DNA from: an uncultured Maribacter sp.
GTDB lineage: Bacteria > Bacteroidota > Bacteroidia > Flavobacteriales > Flavobacteriaceae
Reading direction: 5' to 3'
Length of the DNA stretch: 64,000 bases
NCBI RefSeq assembly: GCF_947500985.1
Contig: NZ_CANMTX010000012.1
Coordinates: forward strand, 1-64,000
Shown: positions 31,298 to 41,429 of the stretch, one piece after another
How positions within the stretch are numbered: the stretch's first letter is position 1
Layout of the letters: every line of letters begins with the position of its first letter
Program-made: the position numbers and the translations under genes
Notes under the pieces: model-generated
The model's input: only the letters and a program-made list of their open reading frames with translations
What the model was told of the DNA's origin: nothing
Database searches by the model: none

Positions 31298-32755
31298 ATG
31301 AAAAAAATATCCATAAGCCTTTTTATCTTTACTAGTTTATTTTTTTTAGCATGTAGTGATTCCGGAATAATTTTTAAAGACGGTTTGATTATTGAAAATA
31401 TTTCTATAATTGATCCCGAAATAGGCATAAAAGAAAATCAAACCGTGGTTATCCAAAACGGCAAAATCATTCAAGTATCCCCTTCAAAGGATCTTCATTT
31501 ATCTGAGATAAATACAATTATAGACGGAACCGGAAAGTATCTCCTACCTGGTCTATGGGATACGCATATACATTTCTCCTATATAAAGGAACTAGCTCCC
31601 AATATGTTTGATCTTTTTTTGGCAAACGGTATAACAAGTGTAAGGGATACCGGAGGCGACATTGATTTTATAAACAAATGGAAAGAAAAGTCATTGTCTG
31701 ATCCTACTAACTCACCTAGGGTTATGATTGCCGGTCCTCTTCTGGACGGAATGCCAAATGTGTATGATGGCAGTGACCCAGGACATCCGCCTTTATCTGT
31801 TGGACTTCAATCCCAAGAGGATTTGATTAGTGAGGTCAATGAACTGGACAGTTTGGGTGTAGATTTCCTTAAAGCCTATGAAATGCTTACTTCTGAGCAG
31901 TTTAAAACAATTGCAAGACTAGGAAAGGAAAAAGGACTGAAAGTTACTGGGCATGTTCCCTTAAGTATGGATGTTATTAGCGCTAGTAATGCAGGGCTGA
32001 ACAGTATGGAACATCTTCGTAATCTAGAATTGTCATGTGCATCTAATTCAGACGAACTATTACAAGAACGTAGGGATTTACTTTTATTGGGAAGAGATGA
32101 CAAAGGTGCTGCCCTACGCTCCAGCATCCATAATAAACAACGAGAAACAGCCATTAAAAACTATGATAAAAATAAAGCTAAAGAGGTACTTAGCGTTCTG
32201 GCAAAAAATGACACGTGGCAAATACCAACTTTGGCATTAAGCACAGGTTTTGTGAAAAGACATTTCAATAAAGCTGAATGGCATGAAAGTTTCAATTATA
32301 TTCCAAAAGAGATCGCAAAAAATTGGTTGGAAAGTATTGACAAAATCAATCAAATGGAGATTACCCCATTTCGACAGGAATATTCAGATTGGCTTATAGC
32401 TATGACAGAGAATATTCACAATACCGGTATCGAAATCATGGCCGGAACCGACACTCCTATTTTCTTTCTAACTCCTGGCAGAAGTCTACATCAAGAATTA
32501 GTGATGTTAGTGGAGGCAGGACTAACACCATTGGAAGCTATAAAAACAGCAACTGTTAACCCTTCAAAATACTTCAACCTAGAAAAAGAACTCGGTAATA
32601 TTAAAAAAGACCATTGGGCAGATTTGATCATTCTTGATGCTAACCCTCTAGAAGATATTAACAACACCAGGAGTATCAATGCAGTCATCAAACAAGGAAA
32701 CTATTTTGATAAGGCGGCATTAGATGAAATGATGAAGCAATTAAAAGAAAAGTAA
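31298..32755 (+). CDS. Amidohydrolase family lipoprotein (imidazolonepropionase/prolidase-like)
   Basis: A 485-residue metal-dependent hydrolase of the amidohydrolase superfamily, exported by an SPII signal (Cys19, FFLAC). Metal ligands His90-x-His92 (LWDTHIHFSY), a Lys in FLKAYEML (candidate carbamylated lysine), His in VTGHVPLSMD and Asp in MAGTDTPI. It ends with the usual ADLIILDANPL strand. The substrate is probably a cyclic amide or a dipeptide in the periplasm; the specificity cannot be read. Confidence 0.88.
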   Translation: MKKISISLFIFTSLFFLACSDSGIIFKDGLIIENISIIDPEIGIKENQTVVIQNGKIIQVSPSKDLHLSEINTIIDGTGKYLLPGLWDTHIHFSYIKELAPNMFDLFLANGITSVRDTGGDIDFINKWKEKSLSDPTNSPRVMIAGPLLDGMPNVYDGSDPGHPPLSVGLQSQEDLISEVNELDSLGVDFLKAYEMLTSEQFKTIARLGKEKGLKVTGHVPLSMDVISASNAGLNSMEHLRNLELSCASNSDELLQERRDLLLLGRDDKGAALRSSIHNKQRETAIKNYDKNKAKEVLSVLAKNDTWQIPTLALSTGFVKRHFNKAEWHESFNYIPKEIAKNWLESIDKINQMEITPFRQEYSDWLIAMTENIHNTGIEIMAGTDTPIFFLTPGRSLHQELVMLVEAGLTPLEAIKTATVNPSKYFNLEKELGNIKKDHWADLIILDANPLEDINNTRSINAVIKQGNYFDKAALDEMMKQLKEK

Positions 32756-32836
32756 TTTATAGCCCAATTTTACTCGAACTTAAGCTAATAATAATGATGA
32801 TGTTAAAGGTTAGATGCCATATTTATAATTACATCG

Positions 32837-33826
32837 TTAATTAGACAACAATTTGTAAGCACTCAACACATTCTCAATCTTAGCCTCTGTCTCGGCATCA
32901 ATATTCTGATGCTCAGGATTCTCTTTTAGCCACTTTACGGTTCTCTTAATTCCTTCTGAGAACGGAATGGTTGCTTTAAAACCAGGTACAAAGGTTTTAA
33001 TCTTAGTATTATCAAACAAAACACTTTCTGCTTTGTCCGCCAATAACGTTCCTGTAAATGATGGTTCAACTTTACATATAAAATCTGATGCTATGTGTAC
33101 TACATTTGCTTCTTTTCCTAAGGCATCCGCTAGAATTTTATAAATCATATTCCAACTTAAAACCTCATCTGAAGTAATGTGAAAAGCGTGACCGATTGCT
33201 GGCTGTAATCCTAATAATCCAACAAATCCTTTTGCAAAATCGTCGGAATGGGTAACTGTCCATAACGACGTTCCATCTCCATGTATAATAATTTCTTTTC
33301 CTTCTAAAATTCGCTTTGCTGTGTTGTATTTATTGAATCCGCCAATGGCAATAGGTATTACAGTATCATATGTTAAGGAAGGACGAACTATGGTAATGGG
33401 AAATCCTTCTTCACGATATGCTTTTTGCAAACGATCTTCACACTGAATTTTACCTTGAGAGTAATCCCACAAATTATTGCAAAGCGGTGTAGATTCCGTT
33501 ATCACCGGATAACTCAACGGAGTCTGATAACACGAAGCTGAGCTAATAAAAATATATTGCTTGGTCTTCCCTTTGAATAATTCAATATCGCGCTCAATAT
33601 CATTGGGTGTGAAAGCGATCCAGTTAACGACAACATCCCATTCATGCTTTTTTAGTTCTGTAAGTTCTTCTGGCTTATTGATGTCTCCGATAATGGAATG
33701 TGCTCCTTCAATCTCAACTTTGGCTTTCCCCCTATTCAGCACATATAAATCTATTCCCTTAGCAACTGCAAGCTTACTACTTGGCGTACTTATATTTCCT
33801 GTTCCTCCTATAAATAATACTTTCAT
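32837..33826 (-). CDS. NAD(P)-dependent epimerase/dehydratase family protein
   Basis: A 329-residue extended SDR with the nucleotide-binding motif GGTGNIS (7-13), catalytic Tyr122-x3-Lys126 (YSQGK) and Ser residues at SSASCY. The C-terminal half contains WTVTHSDDFAKGFVGLLG, as in nucleotide-sugar epimerases and related isoflavone-reductase-like proteins. The substrate is unknown. Single gene, no neighbours in the same pathway. Confidence 0.85.
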   Translation of the reverse strand: MKVLFIGGTGNISTPSSKLAVAKGIDLYVLNRGKAKVEIEGAHSIIGDINKPEELTELKKHEWDVVVNWIAFTPNDIERDIELFKGKTKQYIFISSASCYQTPLSYPVITESTPLCNNLWDYSQGKIQCEDRLQKAYREEGFPITIVRPSLTYDTVIPIAIGGFNKYNTAKRILEGKEIIIHGDGTSLWTVTHSDDFAKGFVGLLGLQPAIGHAFHITSDEVLSWNMIYKILADALGKEANVVHIASDFICKVEPSFTGTLLADKAESVLFDNTKIKTFVPGFKATIPFSEGIKRTVKWLKENPEHQNIDAETEAKIENVLSAYKLLSN

Positions 33827-34117
33827 TTTTATATTTTATTTACTGAATATCAACTGATTAATACTATTCACTTTACATATCTGCATAAAATTATAATACG
33901 TTTTTAAACAGTTTATAAAAATCAAACATGTCAATAACATTCCATTCAAAAAAACAGAATTAGTTTAATGTATGCAGTCTTAGTCTTCTATAGTGTGAAA
34001 ATACGAAAAGCAATAAAAATTCGAATGTTAATACTTACTCAATTCTGCAAAATAGTGATTCATTTTTTTAAGTATTTCGCTATCTTCATAGCATCGTTTT
34101 AAACCAAATTCAACACT

Positions 34118-36145
34118 ATGAAAATTATTATTAAAACACTCTTTCTTCTATTCTTTACAACATCTATTACCGCCCAAGTTTCTTCTAACCTTCAGCTGAC
34201 CGATATTTTTAATATGGAGTATGTTTCTGACCCTCAGATTTCTCCTGATGGTAGTAAAATTATCTATGTTAGGAACTTTAAGGATATTATGACTGATAGA
34301 AATTTATCGAACCTTTGGATTATAAATTATGATGGTTCACAAAATAGACCTTTGACTACTGGCAACCAAAATGACTACTATCCTCGTTGGTCGCACGACG
34401 GTAAAAAAATCATCTTTAAATCTAATAAAGAAGATGAAAAAATGAAATTGTATGTTATGTGGATGGACACCAAAGAAATTGCACCACTTACGAATACACC
34501 AAAAGCACCCGGTGCCGTTAGTTGGTCTAATGACGATCGTTACTTGGCATTTACCATGTTTGTACCAGAAGCTGAAGAATCTATTGTAAAACTACCGGCA
34601 AAACCGGAAGGTGCAAAGTGGAACACGCCACCAACATATATTGATAAATTGAACTATAGAGGTGACGGTCAAGGTTATATAAAAGGTGGTCATACTCAAA
34701 TTTTCACCTTATCTATAGATGGTGGTACTCCAAAACAATTGACAACAACAACATTTGACCATGGTGCTCCTGTATGGGCTAAAAATGACAGAACGCTTTA
34801 CTTCTCTGCAAATTTTAATCCTGATGAGGCTTTTGAACCTGCAAATAGTGAGGTATACGCTTTGAATATTTCTACTGCCGATGTTTCACCGTTAACTACA
34901 AGATATGGCCCTGACAGTTCACCAACGGTTTCTCCTGATGGTAAAATGATTGCCTACACCGGTAATGATGATAAATTACAAGGGTACCAGATCACAAACC
35001 TTTATGTGATGAATACAGATGGTAGCAACTCAAAATTACTTTCTGGAAGTTTTGATAGAGATATTGCCAATGCGCAATGGGCTAACGATGGCAAAGGGCT
35101 ATACTTTCAATATGATACCGAAGGTGCTACTAAAATAGGACATATTACATTAGACGGTAAAGTAACCACTCTTGTTGAAGGGCTCGGCGGATTGTCTTTA
35201 GGCCGACCTTATAATGCAGGTGATTTTACGGTTTCTAAAAATTCAAGATTCGCCTATACTTTAGGAAATACCGAACACCCTTCTGATTTAGGAGCTGCCG
35301 ATAAAAAAGGCTCTAAGCGATTAACTTTTGTAAATGATGACCTTTATTCTTTTAGAGATTTAGGTAAAACCGAAGAAATTTGGTGGGAGTCTTCGTACGA
35401 TCAACAAAAAATTCAAGGTTGGGTGGTAACTCCACCAAATTTTGACCCTAATAAAAAATATCCATTTATTCTTGAAATTCATGGCGGACCATTTACTAGC
35501 TACGGTTCTGTGTATAGTGCAGAAATACAAGCTTATGCTGCTGCTGGTTATGTGGTTTTGTATAGTAACCCACGTGGTAGTACTAGCTATGGTGCTGAAT
35601 TCGGTAATTTAATTCACCATGATTATCCTAACCATGACTTTGATGATTTAATGAGTGGTGTAGATGCCGTTATTGAAAAAGGATATATTGATACCGACAA
35701 CCTTTTTGTGACCGGTGGTAGTGGCGGCGGAGTGCTTACTGCTTGGATCGTTGGTAAAACAGATAGATTTAAAGCTGCTGTAGTTGCCAAACCAGTAATT
35801 AACTGGACAAGTTTTGTTCTGTATGCTGATGGAGCTGCCTTCTTTTCTAAATATTGGTTCGGTAAGAAACCTTGGGAAGATCCAGAAAATTATTTTAGAC
35901 GTTCTCCATTAATGTACGTTGCCAATGTAACTACACCAACTATGTTATTAACCGGAGAAGAAGATTATAGAACACCTATTGCAGAATCTGAGCAATTCTA
36001 TACGGCATTAAAATTAGAAGGTGTAGAAACGGCCATGGTACGTATACCTGGTGCGGGACACGGTATTGCCAACAGACCAAGTAATTTAATTGCCAAAATT
36101 GCAAGTGTATTAGCTTGGTTTGAGAAATATAAGGATGCCGAGTAA
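34118..36145 (+). CDS. S9 family peptidase (DPP5/acylaminoacyl-peptidase type)
   Basis: A 675-residue secreted serine peptidase with a signal peptide (1-19). A beta-propeller of about 380 residues includes TolB-like blades (DPQISPDGSKIIYV, SPTVSPDGKMIAYTG) and is followed by an alpha/beta-hydrolase domain with Ser535 (GGSGGG), Asp616 (GEEDYRTP) and His648 (GAGHGI). Absence of the DWxYEEE anchoring motif separates it from the DPP-IV-type enzyme at 3048, so broad dipeptide or acyl-amino-acid release is more likely. The next gene overlaps its stop codon. Confidence 0.92.
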   Translation: MKIIIKTLFLLFFTTSITAQVSSNLQLTDIFNMEYVSDPQISPDGSKIIYVRNFKDIMTDRNLSNLWIINYDGSQNRPLTTGNQNDYYPRWSHDGKKIIFKSNKEDEKMKLYVMWMDTKEIAPLTNTPKAPGAVSWSNDDRYLAFTMFVPEAEESIVKLPAKPEGAKWNTPPTYIDKLNYRGDGQGYIKGGHTQIFTLSIDGGTPKQLTTTTFDHGAPVWAKNDRTLYFSANFNPDEAFEPANSEVYALNISTADVSPLTTRYGPDSSPTVSPDGKMIAYTGNDDKLQGYQITNLYVMNTDGSNSKLLSGSFDRDIANAQWANDGKGLYFQYDTEGATKIGHITLDGKVTTLVEGLGGLSLGRPYNAGDFTVSKNSRFAYTLGNTEHPSDLGAADKKGSKRLTFVNDDLYSFRDLGKTEEIWWESSYDQQKIQGWVVTPPNFDPNKKYPFILEIHGGPFTSYGSVYSAEIQAYAAAGYVVLYSNPRGSTSYGAEFGNLIHHDYPNHDFDDLMSGVDAVIEKGYIDTDNLFVTGGSGGGVLTAWIVGKTDRFKAAVVAKPVINWTSFVLYADGAAFFSKYWFGKKPWEDPENYFRRSPLMYVANVTTPTMLLTGEEDYRTPIAESEQFYTALKLEGVETAMVRIPGAGHGIANRPSNLIAKIASVLAWFEKYKDAE

Positions 36146-36986
36146 TAGCTTGAAGACACTAGTATTAATATTGGGATTATTTGTCTCGATGTCTACTATA
36201 TATGGTCAAGAAGTTGATGTATTGTCATATAACATAAAATATGATAATGTAAACGATTCTGTAAACAATTGGAACGACCGTAAAGGTGCTATGGTAGACT
36301 TATTGAACCATTATAACCCTGGTATTATTGGCTTTCAAGAGGTTTTACATCATCAGTTGAGTTATTTAAATGAACAACTTTCTGATTATTCATACATCGG
36401 AGTTGGGCGTGATGACGGGAAGGGAAAGGGCGAATACTCCCCTATTCTTTTCAACATCAAAAAATATAAGCTTTTACAGAGTGAAACCTTTTGGCTGTCT
36501 GAAACTCCCCATGAAATTTCTGTAGGTTGGGATGCTGCTATGGAGCGTATTTGTACATATGGTTTATTTCAAGATTTAAAAACAGGGAATCAATTTTTAG
36601 TATTCAATACGCATTTTGACCATATAGGTACCGTAGCCCGTGAAAAATCTGCGGAATTGATAGTTTCCAAAATTCATGAAACAAATGAGAATAAACTTCC
36701 TGTAGTTTTAATGGGCGATTTGAATTTGAGTCCCGATGAAGGTCCTATTCAATATTTACAAAATGCCCTGTCAGATGGTTTAGCAATTACTCAAAAACAA
36801 TTCTACGGACCAACAGGAACGTTTAGTGGATTTGACCAATCTAAAGTTTTAAACAACCGAATCGATTATATATTTGTTGAGAATTTCAAAGTTTTAGAAT
36901 ACATGCATATTGATGACAGAATGGAAAATAACAAACACATCTCTGATCATTTGCCAGTATTAGCACGATTGATTATTGAAAAATAG
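36135..36986 (+). CDS. Exported endonuclease/exonuclease/phosphatase family protein
   Basis: A 283-residue member of the EEP superfamily with a signal peptide (1-25). Conserved catalytic segments are LSYNIKYDN, IGFQEVLHHQ (Glu), ERICTYGLF, MGDLNLSP (Asp/Asn) and ISDHLPV (Asp-His). The start at 36135 overlaps the peptidase stop by 11 bp, so the two are translationally coupled. The substrate may be a phospholipid, sugar phosphate or nucleic acid in the periplasm. Confidence 0.85.
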   Translation: MPSNSLKTLVLILGLFVSMSTIYGQEVDVLSYNIKYDNVNDSVNNWNDRKGAMVDLLNHYNPGIIGFQEVLHHQLSYLNEQLSDYSYIGVGRDDGKGKGEYSPILFNIKKYKLLQSETFWLSETPHEISVGWDAAMERICTYGLFQDLKTGNQFLVFNTHFDHIGTVAREKSAELIVSKIHETNENKLPVVLMGDLNLSPDEGPIQYLQNALSDGLAITQKQFYGPTGTFSGFDQSKVLNNRIDYIFVENFKVLEYMHIDDRMENNKHISDHLPVLARLIIEK

Positions 36987-37016
36987 ATACTTGTTCGTAT
37001 TCATTGAAATCATAAA

Positions 37017-37047
37017 AAATCCCGATTGTTTAATACAATCGGGATTT
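37017..37047. terminator. Bidirectional terminator
   Basis: Perfect 12-bp inverted repeat AAATCCCGATTG / CAATCGGGATTT with a 7-nt loop, flanked by A-runs and T-runs on both sides, between the convergent EEP and hydrolase genes. Confidence 0.85.
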
Positions 37048-37068
37048 TTCATTCAATAGAACTCCTAC

Positions 37069-37902
37069 TTATTTCTTCAAAAAGGAAATCAATATTTCAT
37101 TTAACTCCTCTGGGTGCGTAACATTGAGTCCGTGAGGTGCTCCTTTAATTACTTCATAAGTACTGTATTTAATACCCTCATGAGCTTGTTTTGCCGATGT
37201 TTCTATTGGCACAGTCGCATCGGCATCACCATGCACTATTAATGTTGGTACGGTTACATTCTTTAGTTCTGGTCTAAAATCAGTATGCATCCATGCTAAT
37301 GCTGCTTGTATGGTTGCTCTAGGCGATGCAAATGAAGCAATGGTAAAATCGTAATCTAATTGTGCCTGACTTATTCTTTTACCTTCGTTTTCTTCAAAAT
37401 TATAGAATCCTTTACTGAACTCTTTTAAGAAACCTACCCTATCTTTTTGCAAAGCATCAATAATACCATCTAAAGCTTCCTCCGGTACGCCCGCTGGGTT
37501 ATCTGCTTTTTGTTTTACTAGCGGAACAATTGAACTAATCAATGCTGCTTTAGCTATTCTACTAGAACCGTAATCAGTTAAATAACGAACTACTTCTCCT
37601 CCACCCATTGAAAAACCAACGATAACGGCATCTTTTAAATCCAATTCTTCAATGATTGCATTTAAATCACTCGCTAAAGCTGAATAATCATAAGCATCCC
37701 ATGGTGAAGATGATGTTCCAAATCCTCTACGGTCATACGAAATACAGCGATAGCCTTCCTCTACTATCTTCCATACTTGTTGCTCCCAAGACTTACGACT
37801 TAATGGCCACCCATGAATTAAAATCACCGGTTGTCCACTTCCGTAATCTTCATAAAATATATCTACTTGTTCTTTTGCTTTAGTATTTGTTATAAAAGGC
37901 AT
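37069..37902 (-). CDS. Alpha/beta hydrolase, non-haem chloroperoxidase type
   Basis: A 277-residue cytosolic serine hydrolase with HGWPLSRKSW (oxyanion region), YDRRGFGTS, the nucleophile Ser98 in GFSMGGGE, the acid Asp in HGDADATVP and His in GAPHGLNVTH. This set is typical of the cofactor-free haloperoxidases/esterases. The real reaction is probably ester hydrolysis; perhydrolysis is a side activity of the family. Confidence 0.88.
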   Translation of the reverse strand: MPFITNTKAKEQVDIFYEDYGSGQPVILIHGWPLSRKSWEQQVWKIVEEGYRCISYDRRGFGTSSSPWDAYDYSALASDLNAIIEELDLKDAVIVGFSMGGGEVVRYLTDYGSSRIAKAALISSIVPLVKQKADNPAGVPEEALDGIIDALQKDRVGFLKEFSKGFYNFEENEGKRISQAQLDYDFTIASFASPRATIQAALAWMHTDFRPELKNVTVPTLIVHGDADATVPIETSAKQAHEGIKYSTYEVIKGAPHGLNVTHPEELNEILISFLKK

Positions 37903-38029
37903 ATTCTTGTTTTAAAATTCACATACAAGATAATTAGTATCTCGCTAATTATGTAACACGAAACATTAAATAATTGGTTCTAAAACCATTTGCTCAAAAC
38001 GGTTATATTTACAAAGAAAACCAGACCAC

Positions 38030-38638
38030 ATGTTTATACCTGAGCACTATAAAAATAATGACGTTAAAGAGATTCATGACTTTTTAAAGAATAATAGTTT
38101 TGGCATCTTTATTAATACTATTGAAGGAAAACCTTGGGGTACACACATTCCTTTAGAACTATCAAAAAATTTAGACGATAAAGATATCTTGGTAGGCCAT
38201 ATTGCCAAAGCGAACTTGCAAAGTAAAAACCTGGTTGATGGCGATGAAGTGCTATGTATTTTTAACGGTCCGCACAGCTATATTTCATCATCATGGTATC
38301 AGAAAGAAGAGGTGCCTACGTGGAACTACATTGCTGTTCATGTATATGGTACTGTAAAAATTCAAACTTCAGAAGAGTTGCTTACCTCTTTACATGCACT
38401 CGTAAATAAATACGAGCAAAAATCTGAACAGCCTATCTCATTAGATAATATGTCTAAAAAAACCATGAGTCAAGTTAATGGTATTATAGGGTTTGAAATT
38501 TTAGTTAACGATATACAAGCTGTAAACAAACTTTCGCAAGGCAGAAGTCATGATCACCCTAAAATAATTTCTGAGCTTGAAAAACAAGGCGCTTCTGAAA
38601 AAGCGGTTGCAGATGAGATGAAAAAACGGATGACTTAA
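38030..38638 (+). CDS. PaiB-like FMN-binding regulator
   Basis: A 202-residue FMN-binding split-barrel protein. MFIPEHYKNNDVKEIHDFLK at the start, then KPWGTHIPLEL, GHIAKANLQ and NGPHSYISSSWY / VPTWNYIAVHVYG match the PaiB family (annotated as negative transcriptional regulators of sporulation and protease genes in Bacillus, with FMN-binding homologues elsewhere). The gene is divergent from the 37902 hydrolase. Confidence 0.88.
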   Translation: MFIPEHYKNNDVKEIHDFLKNNSFGIFINTIEGKPWGTHIPLELSKNLDDKDILVGHIAKANLQSKNLVDGDEVLCIFNGPHSYISSSWYQKEEVPTWNYIAVHVYGTVKIQTSEELLTSLHALVNKYEQKSEQPISLDNMSKKTMSQVNGIIGFEILVNDIQAVNKLSQGRSHDHPKIISELEKQGASEKAVADEMKKRMT

Positions 38639-38741
38639 TTGTTTCTCATATCAGTTAAAATAAATTTGGTTAGACTGTTTACATTACCTTCTTTACCCCT
38701 AATTTTAATCGCATTGGCATACCCAATAAACACTTTACATT

Positions 38742-39236
38742 ATGAGCGAATTAAAATCTGTTTTTGAATTCAATAAAAAGGCCAACATCAAACAATGGCA
38801 TATTGTCAACGATGATGTTATGGGAGGTCTATCAATGGGACTCATGCAAATAAATATACAAGGTAACGGTGTTTTCAGCGGCCATGTTTCTTTAGATAAT
38901 AATGGTGGATTTTGCCTTGTTAGACATGATTTAGAACGCATACCCGTAGATAAGTATTCATTTTTTGTATTACGAATTAAAGGAGATGGAAAAAAATATG
39001 CTTTCCGCTGTAAATCTGGTGAGCATCAAAGACATACCTATAGCTATGATTTTAAGGCAGGTAAAGAATGGCAAACTATTGAAATTCCATTTAAACAAAT
39101 GGAACCTGTATTTAGAGGTGAAGAATTAAAACTACCGAATTACCATGGCGATTATCTAGCTCAAATTGCCATCATTATTAAAAATGGTATTGAAGAAGAC
39201 TTTACACTCGAAATAGACTGTATTGCATTGAAATAA
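38742..39236 (+). CDS. CIA30 family protein
   Basis: A 164-residue protein of the CIA30 (NDUFAF1-like) family; in mitochondria the homologue assists assembly of respiratory complex I. Characteristic NDDVMGGLSMG near residue 25, FSGHVSLDNNGGF and VLRIKGDGKKYAFRCK. Bacterial members often act alone and carry a carbohydrate-binding-like beta sandwich. No signal peptide. Confidence 0.85.
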   Translation: MSELKSVFEFNKKANIKQWHIVNDDVMGGLSMGLMQINIQGNGVFSGHVSLDNNGGFCLVRHDLERIPVDKYSFFVLRIKGDGKKYAFRCKSGEHQRHTYSYDFKAGKEWQTIEIPFKQMEPVFRGEELKLPNYHGDYLAQIAIIIKNGIEEDFTLEIDCIALK

Positions 39237-39344
39237 TGCAAAACTCCCAAATACAATAATCATTTTAAAAGAATTAAATATTGATTTTTATCATTTTTAA
39301 ATCACTTAAATTTTAATAAGTTTAAGTAACCAATACTTAAACCT

Positions 39345-39833
39345 ATGTACCACCAACTACATCCCATTAAAAAATTAATTATTCCATTTAAGGTAGATGC
39401 ATTGTTACCTAATGTTCTAATATTGATACCTAGAGTAATTACCGGATACTTACTTGCATTTATTTTTGCCGTCAATAAATTTGGAACACCTTGGACTCCA
39501 AAATCTGCGGGACTCGGATTTTTAGAGGTATCTGATTGGTTTGTTGAATTGGTTAAACAATTTGGTATACCCTTTACTTTTATGCCCGAATTTTTTGCAT
39601 GGTCTGCAGGTTTTACAGAAGCTCTAGGTGGTATTTTACTAATCTTAGGGTTAAATACTAGAATAACAGCCTTCTTTGTCACTATAACTATGTTTACTAC
39701 CATAGTATTTAGACCCTGGGATAATTCGTGGAGTATAATGCCCACATTTACATTTTTCTGTTTAGGTCTCTTCTATATGGGCTTCGGGTCGGGTAAATTC
39801 GGTCTCGATTATTTCATTACTAATAGAAGATAA
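39345..39833 (+). CDS. DoxX family membrane protein
   Basis: A 162-residue inner-membrane protein with four transmembrane segments and the family signature in RVITGYLLAFIFAVNKFGTP near the N-terminus and AGFTEALGGILLILGLNTRI in the middle. DoxX-family proteins have quinone- or redox-related roles in some species but the function here is unknown. Confidence 0.82.
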   Translation: MYHQLHPIKKLIIPFKVDALLPNVLILIPRVITGYLLAFIFAVNKFGTPWTPKSAGLGFLEVSDWFVELVKQFGIPFTFMPEFFAWSAGFTEALGGILLILGLNTRITAFFVTITMFTTIVFRPWDNSWSIMPTFTFFCLGLFYMGFGSGKFGLDYFITNRR

Positions 39834-39989
39834 TATCCCTTAACACTATTAAAACTATGTGCTTTCTCGCACTATCATCAATATTATTCAATTCAGTAGC
39901 GCATTTCTACAATTGAGTTAGTTCCTTTTTCAAAAAGCGTATTCATAAGGCATCTTTGAAGTATCAATTAAACTTTAAAACCTTATAAA

Positions 39990-40409
39990 ATGAAAAAGTT
40001 ATTATTTACAATTACCGTATTTGCAATGAGTTTTACAATGAATGCCCAAGAAGAAACAGGCATAACATTAACTGTAGTTATCCAAAATGTATTGAACAGT
40101 GAAGGTCATATATTAAGTGGATTGCATAATGAAACTACGTTTATGAAAGCGGAGGGTATTAAAACCAGTAAAGATAAAGCTGAAGCAGGAGAATTAATTT
40201 TAACTTTTGAGAACATACAACCGGGAGATTATGCATTTTCCGTATTACACGATGCAAACGACAATAACCGAATGGATTTTGCAACCAATGGTATGCCCAC
40301 AGAAGATTATGCCATGAGTGGTGAATCTTTACCAATGGGTCCGCCAACTTTCAGTGATGCAAAGTTTTCTATTGAAGAAGATGATATGGAATTGACCCTT
40401 CGTTTTTAG
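39990..40409 (+). CDS. DUF2141 exported protein
   Basis: A 139-residue protein with a signal peptide (1-19, MNAQ). The mature domain is DUF2141: TVVIQNVLNSEGHILSGLHN at the start, ENIQPGDYAFSVLHDANDNN (the acidic DxNxNxxxD loop is a possible calcium site), and GPPTFSDAKFSIEED at the end. The fold is a beta sandwich; the function is unknown. Confidence 0.85.
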   Translation: MKKLLFTITVFAMSFTMNAQEETGITLTVVIQNVLNSEGHILSGLHNETTFMKAEGIKTSKDKAEAGELILTFENIQPGDYAFSVLHDANDNNRMDFATNGMPTEDYAMSGESLPMGPPTFSDAKFSIEEDDMELTLRF

Positions 40410-40490
40410 AGAGAAATTAACGTCTGAATACCTGTTGTCAATAGGTTATAATAATGGTTTTTAGTAATTTTATAACCTTATACTATATAC

Positions 40491-41426
40491 ATGACCATTA
40501 CTCAATTACAATACGTACTTGCTGTTGCTGAATACAAAAATTTTACACTCGCTGCCGAGAAGAGTTTTGTAACGCAACCAACTTTAAGCATGCAAGTTCA
40601 AAAGCTTGAAGATGAATTAGATATACTTCTTTTTGATCGTAGCAAAAAACCAATTACTATTACCGAAGTCGGTAAAAAAATTGTAGCGCAAGCAAAAAAT
40701 ATTGTAAACGAGGCGGCACGTATTAAAGATATTGTAGAGCAAGAAAAAGGATATATTGGTGGGGATTATGTATTGGGAATCATCCCAACTATAATGCCCA
40801 CTTTATTACCTATGTTTCTGAAGAATTTTATACAGAAATATCCGAAGGTAAACCTTATTATTAAAGAGCAGAATACGGAGAGCTTAATTCAAAATATTGA
40901 AGATGGACATATTGATGCCGCCATTGCCGCGACACCTTTAGAGGTAGATTTTATTACCGAAAGACCGTTGTATTACGAACCCTTCGTTGGTTATGTACCA
41001 AAGGAGCATCGTTTAGGAAATAGTACACAGATTACACCAGAGGATTTAGATATTGAAGACATTTTACTGCTACAAGATGGGCATTGTTTTAGAGAAGGTG
41101 TTTTAAATCTTTGCAAAACTCCAAAAATTGGCGGAGACCATTTTAGTCTACAAAGTGGAAGTTTTGAAACCCTAATCAATCTTTCTAATGAAGGATTGGG
41201 TATGACCCTACTACCCTATTTAAATACGTTAGAACTTGATGATATAAAAAAGAAAAACTTGAAGTACTTTAAAGAACCTTCGCCTGCACGTGAAGTAAGT
41301 CTTATTTACCACAAAAAAGAACTTAAGGTACAGATTACGGAAGCTTTAAGAGATGTTATTACAGGCATTGTTCGTGGTGCAATCGCTTTTCAAGATGTTA
41401 AGATCATAAGCCCTATACATAAGTAA
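40491..41426 (+). CDS. oxyR: Hydrogen-peroxide-responsive LysR regulator OxyR
   Basis: A 311-residue LysR-type activator. N-terminal helix-turn-helix (YKNFTLAAEKSFVTQPTLSM, then QVQKLEDEL); effector domain from about 90. The two redox cysteines fall at Cys199 and Cys208 (DGHCFREGVLNLC), the same numbers as in the Escherichia coli protein, so peroxide is expected to form the activating disulfide there. No peroxidase or catalase gene is adjacent; the targets must be elsewhere. Confidence 0.92.
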   Translation: MTITQLQYVLAVAEYKNFTLAAEKSFVTQPTLSMQVQKLEDELDILLFDRSKKPITITEVGKKIVAQAKNIVNEAARIKDIVEQEKGYIGGDYVLGIIPTIMPTLLPMFLKNFIQKYPKVNLIIKEQNTESLIQNIEDGHIDAAIAATPLEVDFITERPLYYEPFVGYVPKEHRLGNSTQITPEDLDIEDILLLQDGHCFREGVLNLCKTPKIGGDHFSLQSGSFETLINLSNEGLGMTLLPYLNTLELDDIKKKNLKYFKEPSPAREVSLIYHKKELKVQITEALRDVITGIVRGAIAFQDVKIISPIHK

Positions 41427-41429
41427 TAC

